From assembly GCF_000379125.1 (NCBI RefSeq), contig NZ_KB900627.1, forward strand, positions 64,312-128,311: DNA of 64,000 nucleotides, given 5' to 3'. The translations under genes were made by a program, and so were the position numbers. Below, in pieces: positions 1-8,255 of this stretch. Origin of the DNA: Methylosinus sp. LW4. GTDB taxonomy: Bacteria > Pseudomonadota > Alphaproteobacteria > Rhizobiales > Beijerinckiaceae. Within the stretch, counting starts at the first letter, position 1, and each line of letters starts with the position of its first letter. The notes under the pieces were generated by a model that was not told the DNA's origin, searched no databases, and saw only the letters and a list, made by a program, of their open reading frames with translations.

Positions 1-2
1 GC

Positions 3-74
3 GCGGTCGAGGCGCTGGATCTCGTCAATGGCGAGATCGAAGGTCTCATTCGCGGCGTTTGGGGAAGGAGCTGA
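3..74 (+). CDS. repA: RepA (ParA-like partition ATPase), 3' end only
   Basis: Only the last 23 codons are in the window; the gene starts outside it. The frame beginning at base 3 reads to a TGA at 72-74, and its end (ALDLVNGEIEGLIRGVWGRS) is the typical C-terminal helix of RepA/ParA proteins of repABC replicons. RepA is the Walker-type ATPase that partitions the plasmid together with RepB and represses the repABC promoter. The repB start codon follows two bases after the stop, which is the usual tight spacing in this operon. The assignment rests on this short tail and on the repB-repC context. Confidence 0.8.
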   Translation, partial: AVEALDLVNGEIEGLIRGVWGRS

Positions 75-76
75 CG

Positions 77-1093
77 ATGGCGCGGAAAATCATCTTCGAC
101 GCGCCTTTGGAGGAGACGAAGCCGCCGGAATCGCTGGCGCGCGCGACGGCGCCGCATCCGGCGCGTCCTCTTCTCGGTCTCGACCGGCCGATCAAGCAAT
201 CGAGCGCTCTCGGCGCCATATCGCAATCCTTGGGAGATATCTCCGAGCGCGTGAAGCGAGCCGAGCAGATCGAGCAGAAACTGGTCGCAGGGCAAACCGT
301 CGTCGAGATCGATCCCGATCTCATCGACGCCTCTTTCGTGCCCGATCGCATGGATGCGACGCCGGAGCAGGATGCGGCGTTTCGCGAGATGATCCGCGAA
401 CACGGGCAGAATGTGCCCATTCTCGTCCGCCCCAAGACGCCGGAGCGTTTCGAGGTCGCCTTCGGTCATCGCAGGTTGCGCGCCGCGCGCGAGCTCGGAA
501 TTAAAGTCCGCGCCGTCGTGCGCGATTTGACCGATGAGCAGCTCGTCATTGCGCAGGGGCAGGAGAATAGCGTCCGGACCGATCTCACCTTCATCGAGCG
601 CGCCCGCTTTGCGGCGCGGCTCGAGGATCGAAAATTCTCGCGCGAGATCATCATGGCGTCTCTCAATGTCGACAAGGCCGCGCTGTCGCGCCTCATCGCC
701 ATTGCGACGCGCGTTCCCGGCGCGCTGATCGATGCGATTGGTCCTGCACCCGGATTTGGCCGCGTGCGCTGGCAGGAACTGACCGAGCTTCTCGATGTGG
801 ACGACAATCGCGCACGGGCGCGCGCCATTATCGCGGAGCCCTCGTTCGGAGATTTGGACACCGATAAAAGGTTCCAGACCCTCTATGATCGGCTGCGCGT
901 TCGCGAAGCCCGCCTTCGCCCCGAGACCTGGAATGCAGAGGATGGGACGCGCGTCGCCCGCATCATGCGCTCCGGTAAAAAGCTGACGCTCACATTCGAC
1001 GATCGTGTGGTCCCGCAATTTGGCGATTTCGTCGCCGAAAGGCTGCAGCTTCTCTATGAGGAGTACAAGGCCAACGGAGATCGTGGGAGCTGA
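77..1093 (+). CDS. repB: RepB, plasmid partition protein (ParB family)
   Basis: A 338-residue ParB-type DNA-binding protein that would bind the plasmid centromere (parS) and work with RepA in segregation. The N-terminus (MARKIIFDAP) and the ParB core with GHRRLRAARELG near residue 135 and QGQENSVRTDL about 35 residues later are characteristic. A helix-turn-helix-like stretch follows (FSREIIMASLNVDKAALSRL). I chose the ATG at 77 over an in-frame TTG at 59 because GGAAGGAG lies just upstream of the ATG and homologous RepB proteins begin this way. The gene sits between repA and repC in the canonical order. Length is normal for the family and I see no disruption. Confidence 0.93.
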   Translation: MARKIIFDAPLEETKPPESLARATAPHPARPLLGLDRPIKQSSALGAISQSLGDISERVKRAEQIEQKLVAGQTVVEIDPDLIDASFVPDRMDATPEQDAAFREMIREHGQNVPILVRPKTPERFEVAFGHRRLRAARELGIKVRAVVRDLTDEQLVIAQGQENSVRTDLTFIERARFAARLEDRKFSREIIMASLNVDKAALSRLIAIATRVPGALIDAIGPAPGFGRVRWQELTELLDVDDNRARARAIIAEPSFGDLDTDKRFQTLYDRLRVREARLRPETWNAEDGTRVARIMRSGKKLTLTFDDRVVPQFGDFVAERLQLLYEEYKANGDRGS

Positions 1094-1157
1094 CGCTTCT
1101 TTCGCGCTGCGTATTTGGCGCTGTTCGTGCGTTCACGAAGGCAACGGAGATTTATCG

Positions 1158-1195
1158 CAAAAGAAAAAGGCCCCCGAAACGTCGTCTCGGAAGCC
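1158..1195 (-). terminator. Intrinsic terminator of the ctRNA
   Basis: Read on the minus strand, an 11-bp stem (GGCTTCCGAGA with TTTCGGGGGCC, two G-T pairs in the lower half and one near the top) closes a 5-nt CGACG loop and is followed by TTTTTCTTTT. On the plus strand the arms are 1169-1179 and 1185-1195. This is a classical rho-independent terminator and doubles as the main stem-loop of the regulatory RNA. Confidence 0.85.
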
Positions 1196-1211
1196 CTTCT
1201 CATCCTTCAGC
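1158..1211 (-). ncRNA. repABC counter-transcribed RNA (ctRNA/incA)
   Basis: The repB-repC intergenic region carries the expected antisense RNA on the minus strand. A TTGACA -35 box (plus-strand TGTCAA at 1241-1246) is followed after 17 bp by a weak -10 (GATTCT, 1223-1218), and transcription would end at a strong intrinsic terminator at 1195-1158. The predicted RNA is roughly 50-55 nt. In repABC plasmids such an RNA pairs with the repC leader and lowers RepC synthesis, setting copy number and incompatibility. The position, orientation and terminator are seen directly; the exact 5' end is inferred. Confidence 0.75.
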
Positions 1212-1273
1212 AAGCTGAGAATCCCACTTCCGCGAATCACTGTCAAGAGTCGGCGCCGTTTCAGCGAGCGGAT

Positions 1274-1300
1274 TTCTTTTGCCTGAACGAGGCAAAGGAA
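1274..1300 (+). promoter_or_regulatory. Hairpin sequestering the repC ribosome binding site
   Basis: TTCTTTTGCCT (1274-1284) pairs with AGGCAAAGGAA (1290-1300) through 11 positions, including one T-G wobble, around a GAACG loop. The right arm contains the repC Shine-Dalgarno sequence (AAAGGA) immediately before the ATG at 1302. This matches the known repABC scheme in which ctRNA binding lets the repC leader fold into a structure that hides its ribosome binding site. The pairing is seen in the sequence; the regulatory role is inferred from the family. Confidence 0.75.
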
Positions 1301-1301
1301 C

Positions 1302-2636
1302 ATGCAGACACGTTCAACGACGCCCTTCGGGCGGCGGCCGTTGTCGCTCGCCATGGTGGCGAGCCAGGCCGCGACCGAGAATTTCGCCGCCAAGCCGGGC
1401 GCATCCGAAACAGTCGTCCATAAGTGGCGGCTGTTCCGCGCGCTCACCGAGGCCAAAGAGCCGCTCGGCGTCACCGAGCGCGCGCTATCGGTGCTGCACG
1501 CGCTGCTGAGCTTCCACCAGGAGACCGCGCTCAGTCTGCCGGAGGTCGCTTCGATGTCCGCCGAGGCGGGCTCGGCCGGCGCCGGAATCGTCGTGTTTCC
1601 TTCGAACAAGGAACTCTCGATCCGCGCCCATGGCATGGCGCCGGCGACTTTGCGCCGGCATCTCGCCTGCTTGGTCGACGCCGGGCTCATCATCCGCCGT
1701 GATTCCCCGAACGGCAAGCGCTTCGCCCGGAAAGGGCAGGGGGGAGCGATAGCGGACGCCTTCGGCTTCGACCTCGCGCCACTCGTCGCGCGCTCGAGCG
1801 AAATCGAGAACCTCGCAGAGGAGGTGCGGGCCGAGAACCGCGCGATCGCGCTGCTGCGCGAGAAGATCACGCTCACGCGGCGAGACATCGTCAAAATGAT
1901 CGAGACCGCTTTGGAGGAGGGCGTCTCGGGCGACTGGGACGAGGCGCATCAGCGCTATGCGACGCTCTCGGGGCGCTATGGACGGGGGCTTTCCTGCGCC
2001 GATCTGCAGGCTTTGGCCGGGGAATTGGCCGCTCTAGCGGCGGAAATCCACAAGTCGCTGGAAACGCACATAAAAGCTCAAAATATGAGCGGCAATGAGT
2101 CTCAATCTGAGCGCCACATACAGAATCAAACCACAAATTCTTCTGATCTTGAACCTAGCCTTCAAGAAGGCAGGGCGCAGCCACCCCAACCAAATCTCGA
2201 AGAGCCCGGAGGAGCGATCGATCGCGCCCCAGAAACATCCCCAGATCGCTCTCGAACCATCGATCCCAAGCCGGCCCTTCGCGCCTATCCCCTCGGAATG
2301 GTGCTGGAGGCCTGTCCAGACATCGTCGATTACGGCCCGAGTGGCGAAATCTCGTCATGGCGAGACCTCGCTGCTGCGGCGGCGACAGTGCGTTCGGCGC
2401 TCGGCGTTTCGCCAGACGCCTGGTCGCAAGCCCTGGATGTCCTGGGCGAGCATGACGCCTCCATCGTCATCGCCGCGATCCTGCAACGTGGCGATGAGAT
2501 CAAGAGCGCCGGCGGCTATCTCCGCGTCCTGACCGAAAAGGCGAGGGCAGGGGAGTTCTCGCTCGGACCCGTGCTGATGGCGCTGTTGCGCGGCAAGGCC
2601 GCGAAGGCGGCGCGCGAACGCAAGAAAACAGGGTGA
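1302..2636 (+). CDS. repC: RepC, plasmid replication initiator
   Basis: A 444-residue RepC initiator, typical in length. The N-terminal block (FGRRPLSLAMVASQA) and the central winged-helix-like part (ELSIRAHGMAPATLRRHL near residue 110) are characteristic. A variable hydrophilic linker (about residues 255-325) is followed by the conserved C-terminal domain starting near PALRAYPLGMVLEACPDI. RepC binds within its own gene and starts plasmid replication. The start at 1302 is supported by AAAGGAAC directly upstream. Expression should be limited by the ctRNA and by the leader hairpin over the ribosome binding site. The gene converges on the serine recombinase gene with only 42 bp between them. Confidence 0.93.
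   Translation: MQTRSTTPFGRRPLSLAMVASQAATENFAAKPGASETVVHKWRLFRALTEAKEPLGVTERALSVLHALLSFHQETALSLPEVASMSAEAGSAGAGIVVFPSNKELSIRAHGMAPATLRRHLACLVDAGLIIRRDSPNGKRFARKGQGGAIADAFGFDLAPLVARSSEIENLAEEVRAENRAIALLREKITLTRRDIVKMIETALEEGVSGDWDEAHQRYATLSGRYGRGLSCADLQALAGELAALAAEIHKSLETHIKAQNMSGNESQSERHIQNQTTNSSDLEPSLQEGRAQPPQPNLEEPGGAIDRAPETSPDRSRTIDPKPALRAYPLGMVLEACPDIVDYGPSGEISSWRDLAAAAATVRSALGVSPDAWSQALDVLGEHDASIVIAAILQRGDEIKSAGGYLRVLTEKARAGEFSLGPVLMALLRGKAAKAARERKKTG
2050..2170 (+). other. AT-rich stretch within repC, candidate replication origin
   Basis: A conspicuously A/T-richer segment (for example AAAGCTCAAAATATGAG, ACCACAAATTCTTCTGATC) interrupts the otherwise GC-rich repC gene and encodes its low-complexity hydrophilic linker. 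In studied repABC plasmids the origin lies in an AT-rich region within repC, so this is the best candidate here. I see no iteron array. Confidence 0.45.
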
Positions 2637-2678
2637 CGCGGGATGGATGATCGGACCGAGGCCCGGCGGTCCGCTCGC

Positions 2679-3614
2679 TCACAGCGTTTCGGCGTCGAGC
2701 AATCGGAGCTTTTCGGCGCGATCGAGCAGGCTTTTGACGGAGGAGGGCGCCCAGCGGGTTCCGCCGCGCGGCGTGCGCTCATACATGGCCTCGAGCTGCG
2801 CGCCGATCTGCGCGAGCGTCAGATCGGGATTGGCCCGCTTGATCCCGGCGACGAGCGTGACCAGGCGTTCGCTGCTGATTTTTCGGCTGGCGGCTTGATG
2901 GAGGAGGCGGGGCTCGATCAAGCCCTCGGCGACGAAGCATTTGACGGCGCGCTTCAGGCTCTCGACGGTCCATTGGGGCAGGGGAGCGCCTGAAGCGGCA
3001 TCGCGCTTGGCGTTGAGCACGCGCACGACATCCTGCCAGCGGTGATCCGGGCGCATTTGCCGGACGACCGGCAGCCAATGTTCGGCCGTTCGGTTGACGC
3101 GCTCGAAATAATTCGCCGCCTTGGCGTCGACGATGCGCTGGATGGCGTCGCGGTCGCCGGCGCGGAGCTTTGGATTGCCGCCGATGCGGCCGCGCTTCTT
3201 GGCGGCGCGCAGGCCGTCCTTGGTGCGCTCCCGGATCAGGGCGCGCTCCAATTCCGCTACGGCGCCGAGAACCTGCAGGGCGAACCGGCCTTGCGGGGTC
3301 GTGGTGTCGATGGGATCGGCGAGCGATTTGAAATGCGCGCCCTTGGCGTCGAGCTCGGCGATCACGGCCAGGAGATGCGACAGCGAGCGGGCCAAACGGT
3401 CGAGCCGTGCGACGACCAGCACATCGCCGCGTCGCACGCGCGAAAGAGCCTTGGCGAGTTCCGGCCGTGAGGCTTTCGCCCCCGACATATGCTCACGAAA
3501 AATCTCGACGCAGCCGGCCGCCTTCAGCACATCGGTCTGCGCGTCGGTGACCTGCTCCTCGGTCGAGACGCGAGCATAGCCGATAAGCCGGCCCCTGACG
3601 TTCGAATCCGTCAT
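2679..3614 (-). CDS. Serine recombinase (resolvase/invertase family)
   Basis: A 311-residue site-specific recombinase. The N-terminal resolvase domain shows GYARVSTEEQ with the catalytic serine at about residue 18, then VVARLDRLARS and ERALIRERTKDGLRAAKKRGRIGG, which are the usual active-site and long-helix motifs. The C-terminal part (about 150-311) is longer than in small resolvases and may hold more than one DNA-binding segment. Such enzymes resolve plasmid multimers or cointegrates. Its ATG overlaps the TGA of the interrupted Fic gene (ATGA, 3611-3614), so the two were probably one transcript. Convergent with repC. Confidence 0.9.
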   Translation of the reverse strand: MTDSNVRGRLIGYARVSTEEQVTDAQTDVLKAAGCVEIFREHMSGAKASRPELAKALSRVRRGDVLVVARLDRLARSLSHLLAVIAELDAKGAHFKSLADPIDTTTPQGRFALQVLGAVAELERALIRERTKDGLRAAKKRGRIGGNPKLRAGDRDAIQRIVDAKAANYFERVNRTAEHWLPVVRQMRPDHRWQDVVRVLNAKRDAASGAPLPQWTVESLKRAVKCFVAEGLIEPRLLHQAASRKISSERLVTLVAGIKRANPDLTLAQIGAQLEAMYERTPRGGTRWAPSSVKSLLDRAEKLRLLDAETL

Positions 3615-3757
3615 CGGGAGACGACGTCCGATCCGCCGCGGTCGGAAAGAAGCGTCAGCAGGGAGGGGTTCGTGTAAATTTTCTCTCTGCCTGCTTCAAT
3701 CTCTTGAAGAAGCTCGAGGGACGCGAGGGCTTTCAGATAAACGGAAGCGGATTGGCG
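3611..3757 (-). pseudogene. C-terminal end of the interrupted Fic gene
   Basis: The 48 codons before the TGA at 3611-3613 (RQSASVYLKALASLELL... to VVSR) are the usual small winged-helix tail of Fic/DUF4172-type proteins. Taking out the IS21 element and one CTTGG copy joins them in frame to the N-terminal part ending at base 6106, giving GIAK-RQSASVYLKAL and a normal 368-residue protein. This fragment now has no start of its own. Confidence 0.9.
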
Positions 3758-3762
3758 CTTGG
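3758..3762. repeat. Target-site duplication of the IS21 element, left copy
   Basis: CTTGG directly abuts the left element end (TGTAAATG). The same five bases follow the right end at 6106-6110. Confidence 0.9.
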
Positions 3763-3813
3763 TGTAAATGCCGATTTTAATTTCCCCAGAAGCGCCGAAG
3801 TAAAATTCCCCAG
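3763..3813. repeat. Left terminal inverted repeat of the IS21 element
   Basis: A 51-bp imperfect terminal repeat with internal TTCCCCAG motifs, as in the multiple transposase-binding ends of IS21 elements. Confidence 0.9.
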
Positions 3814-3830
3814 TCTGGCGGGCGTGGCGA

Positions 3831-4697
3831 TCAGCCGTCGATGTGATCTGCTCCTCCGTTTTTGGGCGGTCGTCCGCGGCGCCTGAGCGTCGGCGGGATC
3901 GGCGCCGGCTGAATGCTGGCTTTTGTCCGAACATGTTCGGGCAAGAGGTCAGCGTGCTCGCGCAGGCGATAGCTGGAGCCTTCGATTTGGAAGACGACGG
4001 CATGATGTAGGAGGCGGTCGAGAAGCGCCGTGGCGACGACGGCGTCGCCGAAGATGTCGCCCCATTCCGCGAAGCCGCGGTTCGAGGTGAGGATCATCGC
4101 GCCTTTCTCATAGCGGGCGTTGACGAGCTGGAAGAACAGATTGCCGCCGCCCGGCGTGACCGGCAGATAGCCGATCTCGTCGACGATCAGCAGCGCGAAC
4201 CGGCAGAAGTAGCGGATCTTCTCCCGCAGCGTTCCCTCGCGCTCGGCTCTGGCGAGCACCGCGATGATGTCGGCGAGGGAGGCGAAGTAGACGCTGCGGC
4301 CGGCTTTGACCGCTTCGACGCCGAGCGCCAGGCCGAGATGGGTTTTCCCCGTGCCGGGCGGGCCGATGAGATGGACGGCTTCGGCGCGGTCGATGAACTG
4401 CAACTCGGCGAGCGCCATGACGCGGCTCTTGTCGAGCGAGGGCTGGAAGGAGAAGTCGAAGCCGGCAAGCGTTTTGACGGCGGAGAGGCGCGCCATCTGA
4501 AGAGCCATCCGGACGCGGCGGTTCTCACGCAGGGTGAGTTCCTCGGCGAGGAGAATGTCGACGACATCGAGCGCCGTGGCTTCGCCGCGCTCGACGGCGC
4601 GCAGGGTGACGTCGAGGATCTCGAGGGCGCGCGGCATCCTCAGGCCGACGAGATTGCGTTTGACGCGGTCGATGATCGCGGAGGGAGCGGCGTTCAT
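3831..4697 (-). CDS. istB: IstB, ATP-binding helper of the IS21 transposase
   Basis: A 288-residue AAA+ protein of the IstB/DnaC type. The Walker A motif [15 protein letters not shown] lies near residue 113, Walker B is [11 protein letters not shown] about 60 residues later, and the sensor region is [18 protein letters not shown]. IstB forms ATP-dependent oligomers on target DNA and stimulates IstA. Its ATG overlaps the end of istA by four bases, the usual translational coupling. The basic, proline-rich tail ([15 protein letters not shown]) is common in this subgroup. Length is normal and no defect is seen. Confidence 0.95.
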   Translation of the reverse strand: MNAAPSAIIDRVKRNLVGLRMPRALEILDVTLRAVERGEATALDVVDILLAEELTLRENRRVRMALQMARLSAVKTLAGFDFSFQPSLDKSRVMALAELQFIDRAEAVHLIGPPGTGKTHLGLALGVEAVKAGRSVYFASLADIIAVLARAEREGTLREKIRYFCRFALLIVDEIGYLPVTPGGGNLFFQLVNARYEKGAMILTSNRGFAEWGDIFGDAVVATALLDRLLHHAVVFQIEGSSYRLREHADLLPEHVRTKASIQPAPIPPTLRRRGRPPKNGGADHIDG

Positions 4698-5959
4698 CGT
4701 GAGCCTCCCTGCGCGGCCAGGCGGCGGCCCACCGCGTCATAGAAGGCCAGAGGGCGCCGCGCGGCATGATCGCCGGCACGCCGCAACACGGGCTGCGGCT
4801 CTTCGGGCGGGCGTCGGCCCGGCGCTGGCGACGGCGTTCGGCGATGCGCCGGATCGAGACACTTCTCGCCGCGGCTTTCGAGCGGCGCATGTGTGGCGAT
4901 CAGCTCGCCGTCCTCGAAGATGCGGATCGCGTCGGCGAAGACATGGACGTCGAGGACGCGCCGCCGCGTGGTGTCCGGCACGCTGTAGAGATTGCCGCCG
5001 ACGCTGACCATGCCTTCATGCGAGGCGCGTCGTTCGAGCCGCAGCACCGCCTGATAAGCCATGGCAGGCAAAGCTTCGAGCGCCGCCTTCTCTTCGGCGA
5101 AGGCCTCGTCGACGACGCGCTTCGTCGTGGCATGGACGCGCGGATTGGCGATCGTATCGAGCCAGTTCCGGAGCTGAGCATTCAGATCGTCGAGATCGCG
5201 GAAGGAGCCGCCGAGGAAAAAATCCTCGCGGATATAGCGGAACGGCCGCTCGACCTTCCCCTTCGTTTTCGCGCGATAGGCTTTGCAGGCGCGCGGCCGG
5301 AAACCGTAATGGCGGGCGAGATCGAGTAGCGTGCGATTGTAGACGACGAGACCGTCCGGGTCTTCGCCGATGACAGCGGTCTTCATGCGGTCGTAGAGGA
5401 TTTCGCGGGGAACGCCGCCGAGCGCCTCGAAGGCGGCCATGTGGCAGCGCAGGACGCTCTGCATGTCCTGATGCAGGACGAAGCGCGCCCAGATGAAGCG
5501 GGAATGGCCGAGGACCATGGAAAAGAGCCAGACGATGCGCTTGACGCCGGGCGCGTCGAGGAACTCGAGGTCGAAGCGGGCGAAGTCGACCTGCGCCTGC
5601 TCTCCAGGCGGGGTTTCGAAGCGGACCTCGAAGCCTTTGGGACGCGGCGGGCGAAGCTCACGCAGCAGGTCGGTGACAGCGGTATAGCCGCCGGCATATC
5701 CATGCCCCTTAATCTCCCGCCACAGCCGACGGCCGCTCAAGGCCGGATAGGCGGCGAGGCGCTCCCGCAGATAGGCCTCGAAGGACGCGATCGCGCGCTC
5801 GCGCGGCGGTCTGGCTTTGTAGCTGGGCGCCGCCAGCCCCGCGGCGATGTGCTTGCGGACGGTCTTCCGGTCGATTCCGAGCTGGCGCGCAATGGCGGAC
5901 ACCGAGACGCCCTGACGATGTAGTTCCAGGATCATGACAATTTCCCCGAGTTTGATCAC
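4694..5959 (-). CDS. istA: IstA, IS21-family transposase
   Basis: A 421-residue DDE transposase. The N-terminus is a helix-turn-helix ([32 protein letters not shown]). The catalytic core follows, with QVDFARFD, then DRMKTAV and the acidic region [18 protein letters not shown], consistent with the rve/DDE fold. The C-terminus ([18 protein letters not shown]) is the standard IstA end. I place the start at the GTG at 5959 because GGGAGGG lies just upstream and family members begin there; the open frame extends upstream to 6100 but that part runs into the terminal repeat. Overlaps istB by four bases. Confidence 0.92.
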   Translation of the reverse strand: MIKLGEIVMILELHRQGVSVSAIARQLGIDRKTVRKHIAAGLAAPSYKARPPRERAIASFEAYLRERLAAYPALSGRRLWREIKGHGYAGGYTAVTDLLRELRPPRPKGFEVRFETPPGEQAQVDFARFDLEFLDAPGVKRIVWLFSMVLGHSRFIWARFVLHQDMQSVLRCHMAAFEALGGVPREILYDRMKTAVIGEDPDGLVVYNRTLLDLARHYGFRPRACKAYRAKTKGKVERPFRYIREDFFLGGSFRDLDDLNAQLRNWLDTIANPRVHATTKRVVDEAFAEEKAALEALPAMAYQAVLRLERRASHEGMVSVGGNLYSVPDTTRRRVLDVHVFADAIRIFEDGELIATHAPLESRGEKCLDPAHRRTPSPAPGRRPPEEPQPVLRRAGDHAARRPLAFYDAVGRRLAAQGGSR

Positions 5960-6054
5960 CGCGCCCTCCCTCCCGCCGAGGGGAGCAGCATCGGCGAATT
6001 GGCGCGTCGCCGGGCCTTCCAGGGCATGCCCTGGAAGGCCCGGCGTCACGAAAA

Positions 6055-6105
6055 CTGGGGAATTTTCAATCGGCACATTTGGGGAGTTTACGCCCGGCAC
6101 TCACA
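6055..6105. repeat. Right terminal inverted repeat of the IS21 element
   Basis: Reverse-strand partner of 3763-3813, matching at 37 of 51 positions; the outermost bases are CACTCACA on the plus strand. Confidence 0.9.
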
Positions 6106-7065
6106 CTTGGCGATGCCCGCGCCGACCAGATCGGCGATTCGGCAATAGGGATTGACGAATATGATCTCGGCCAATTCGCGAGAATAGATTTTCGGCAAGC
6201 CGCGCCGGATTTGTTCGGCCGTCACATCGAGCAGGTTGCGGATCGCCCAGATTTTTGCGGTCGACCACGTCGCGGTTTCGCGTATGGCGGCGAGCATGAA
6301 CAAGATCCATGGCTCCCACGCGTCATCCGTCGTGACCGCGAGCAGGCCATCGTAGTATGACTTTTTATTATCAATGATATAGCGGCTCAAATACAGGACG
6401 GGAATGTCGAGCAGTCCTTGTTCGACGAGGAACAGCAGATTGAGAACTCGGCCCGTGCGACCGTTGCCGTCTGTGAACGGATGGATCGCTTCGAACTGAT
6501 AATGCATGATGGCGAGCCGGATCAGCGGATCGACGCTGTCGTCCGCGTGGATGTAGCGTTCCCAATCGGCGAGTTTATCGCGCAGCAATTCGGCTCCCTC
6601 GGGCGGCGTGTAAACCACTCGGCCCGTCGCCTCGTTCAGCAACGCCGTGCCCGGGGTTGCGCGGATATCGAGATCCACTCCTTTGATGGTCCGACATATC
6701 TCGATGGCGTTCCGCGTCGAAAGCGGGCGATCTTTCAGACTCTCGAAGCCCTGATAAAGCGCCGTGCGATAGCGGAGCGCCTCCTTGGTCGCGGGGTCGA
6801 CGCCAGCTTCTGGCCGGTTGGCGAAGCGGAATAGCCGGTCCGTGGTCGTGACGATGTTTTCGATCTCGGAGCTTGCTTGCGCTTCGAGGAGGGGAATCGA
6901 ATTGATCAGAACCGACGGGTTTGGGATCAGCCGGCCCGAAATCTTGAGCTCGGCCAGCGCGGAGCGGGCGCCGACGCAGGCCTTGAGAATGGCCTTGGTC
7001 TCGACGTCCTGGCTCGGCGGCAGAGCTGGAAGGTCATTGTAAGGGCGTGCAGGGTCGAACGACAT
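6088..7065 (-). pseudogene. Fic-family AMP-transferase gene, truncated by the IS21 insertion
   Basis: Residues 1-320 of a Fic protein are intact. They include the catalytic motif HPFTDGNGRTGR at 195-206 and an N-terminal inhibitory motif of the type [S/T]xxxE[G/N], SSEIEN at 65-70, which marks a self-inhibited class II Fic enzyme. Such enzymes transfer AMP from ATP to target proteins. After Lys320 the frame runs into the element and stops after five foreign residues (CECRA), losing the 48-residue C-terminal tail found at 3611-3757. The start at 7065 (MSFDPARPYNDLPALPP) has AGAGG upstream; the longer open frame upstream is not protein-like. The catalytic core survives, so residual activity cannot be excluded. 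A group of TGTCGAT repeats precedes the gene. Confidence 0.9.
6106..6110. repeat. Target-site duplication of the IS21 element, right copy
   Basis: CTTGG identical to 3758-3762; on the minus strand it encodes the AAG (Lys320) at which the Fic gene is split. Confidence 0.9.
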
Positions 7066-7078
7066 GTCGAAGAAACCT

Positions 7079-7162
7079 CTGTCGATCGACAGATTGCTCC
7101 CAAGATGTCGATGAGATCGACAAATGCCGGAAACGTGTCGATGATTCGAGTTTCTATCGACA
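7079..7162. promoter_or_regulatory. Three TGTCGAT inverted repeats upstream of the Fic gene
   Basis: Six half-sites of TGTCGAT/ATCGACA are arranged as three inverted pairs: CTGTCGATCGACAG at 7079-7092, TGTCGATgagATCGACA at 7106-7122, and TGTCGAT...ATCGACA at 7136-7162. They lie 14 to 97 bp upstream of the Fic start codon, where an operator would be expected. Iterated, differently spaced palindromes suggest cooperative binding of a dimeric repressor. The protein is unknown; the Fic product or the recombinase are possible sources of control. Confidence 0.6.
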
Positions 7163-7750
7163 TACAAGCTCCAGCGCAATAGGCAAATACATAATTGCAC
7201 GTGACTACAAATCGGTCGTTTGAAAACGCAGCCGAAGGCCGAAGTTCGCCGATCCGACCCGGGGGACAGCAGGAGAAAGGCCCGAAAACCACGCCTTTTC
7301 GTCGATTTGTGGGCCGAAACCCCGCCGCCAGCGCCGTGACGAGGCTCGCTTTCGGCGGCCGCGGCGGCGCTTTTCGATCCAAGCCGCGAAGGAGAAAAAG
7401 GCATCTTCTATCATTCAAGCTAAATTTGAAATAACTTGAAAAACATCTTGGTTCGCACGGAATTAGAATGCTGTTAGATCTTCCCGGCTCGGTTTCATTC
7501 GAACGCCTACAAACGCCCTTCGAGAAGGCGTCGGACGCTCTCGCGCGTTCCGACGAGCGGCTTCGTTCCAGTCCGTCGCCGAAGCCTTCGTTCTTCGCGC
7601 GCATTTCCACGACGCCGGCGTGGCCTGTGGCGCGTGGGGGAATTCCTGCAATTCGAGGAAGCCCGTGCTCCATGGCGCGGGAACGGACGTGCGTACGCCG
7701 CGGCATGAGCTCGTGCGGGCCGCTGAGGCAGGCCGCAGGAGACGGCGTCG
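7163..7750. other. Non-coding or decayed stretch
   Basis: About 590 bp between the Fic upstream repeats and the arginase-like fragment. Short frames exist on both strands, but none has a recognisable domain, convincing start or normal composition. It is probably degenerate DNA; the surrounding gene fragments support that. Confidence 0.5.
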
Positions 7751-7759
7751 GACGTGCGT

Positions 7760-8026
7760 CTGCGCCAGGAAGCCGGCGCGGGGCATAGGCTTCGTATCGA
7801 CTTCGATGTTCTCGACGAGGCCGTCTTCCCGGCGGTCGACTATTCGACGCCGGGAGGACTTTCCTGGAACGAACTCACAACGCTCGTTCATCCCTTCCTA
7901 CCCGCCGGCTCACTGATCGGCGTTTCGACCGCTTGCTACAATCCCGATAAGGACGCCGACCTCACCGGGGGACGACAGATCGTCGGATTTCTCCATCGAG
8001 CGCTCGTATCGGGCGAATTCGAATGA
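7760..8026 (+). pseudogene. 3' fragment of an arginase/agmatinase-family gene
   Basis: The translated frame ending at the TGA (8024-8026) reads RIDFDVLDEAVFPAVDY, then GGLSWNELTTLVHPFL and IGVSTACYNPDKDADL. This matches the C-terminal third of arginase-family proteins, where a DxDxxD-type metal-binding motif is followed by the conserved GGL(S/T)W element. An in-frame stop at 7724-7726 and lack of any upstream arginase sequence show that only the end of the gene remains. The Asp motif itself is altered (DFDVLDEA), which fits decay. Function is presumably lost. Confidence 0.6.
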
Positions 8027-8255
8027 TCGATTTTAGGTCTGGAAGTCGCGCGCTTCGACGCGCGTCGCGGAGGATCTGCCGTCATGCGCTTCATCTCGAC
8101 GACTTATCTGGCGCTGGCACATTCGCGGAGCGTTGGCGCCGTCGCGGAGTCGAGCGGCGCCGTCGACGTCACAAGCGAGCGTCCTGCGTTTTAGATATAT
8201 AAACGGTATCGAAACGGCGCTTGCCCTGAAACGCCTTTGGTCGTCCCAATGCCTC

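Larger units (their letters stand above)
3763..6105 (-). mobile_element. IS21-family insertion sequence, complete, 2343 bp
   Basis: Both ends are visible. The terminal 51 bases (3763-3813, and 6055-6105 read in reverse) agree at 37 positions, begin TGT, and share the blocks TCCCCA, GCCGA and AAATTCCCCAG. The element is flanked by a 5-bp duplication of CTTGG. It carries istA and istB in the usual overlapping order on the minus strand. Size, gene content and duplicated target length fit the IS21 family. Neither gene shows a frameshift, so it may be active. It has split a Fic gene. Confidence 0.95.

Noticed and set aside
7463..7891. 142-codon minus-strand frame in the decayed region
   Set aside because: No recognisable domain; the plus-strand arginase fragment in the same DNA is more protein-like.
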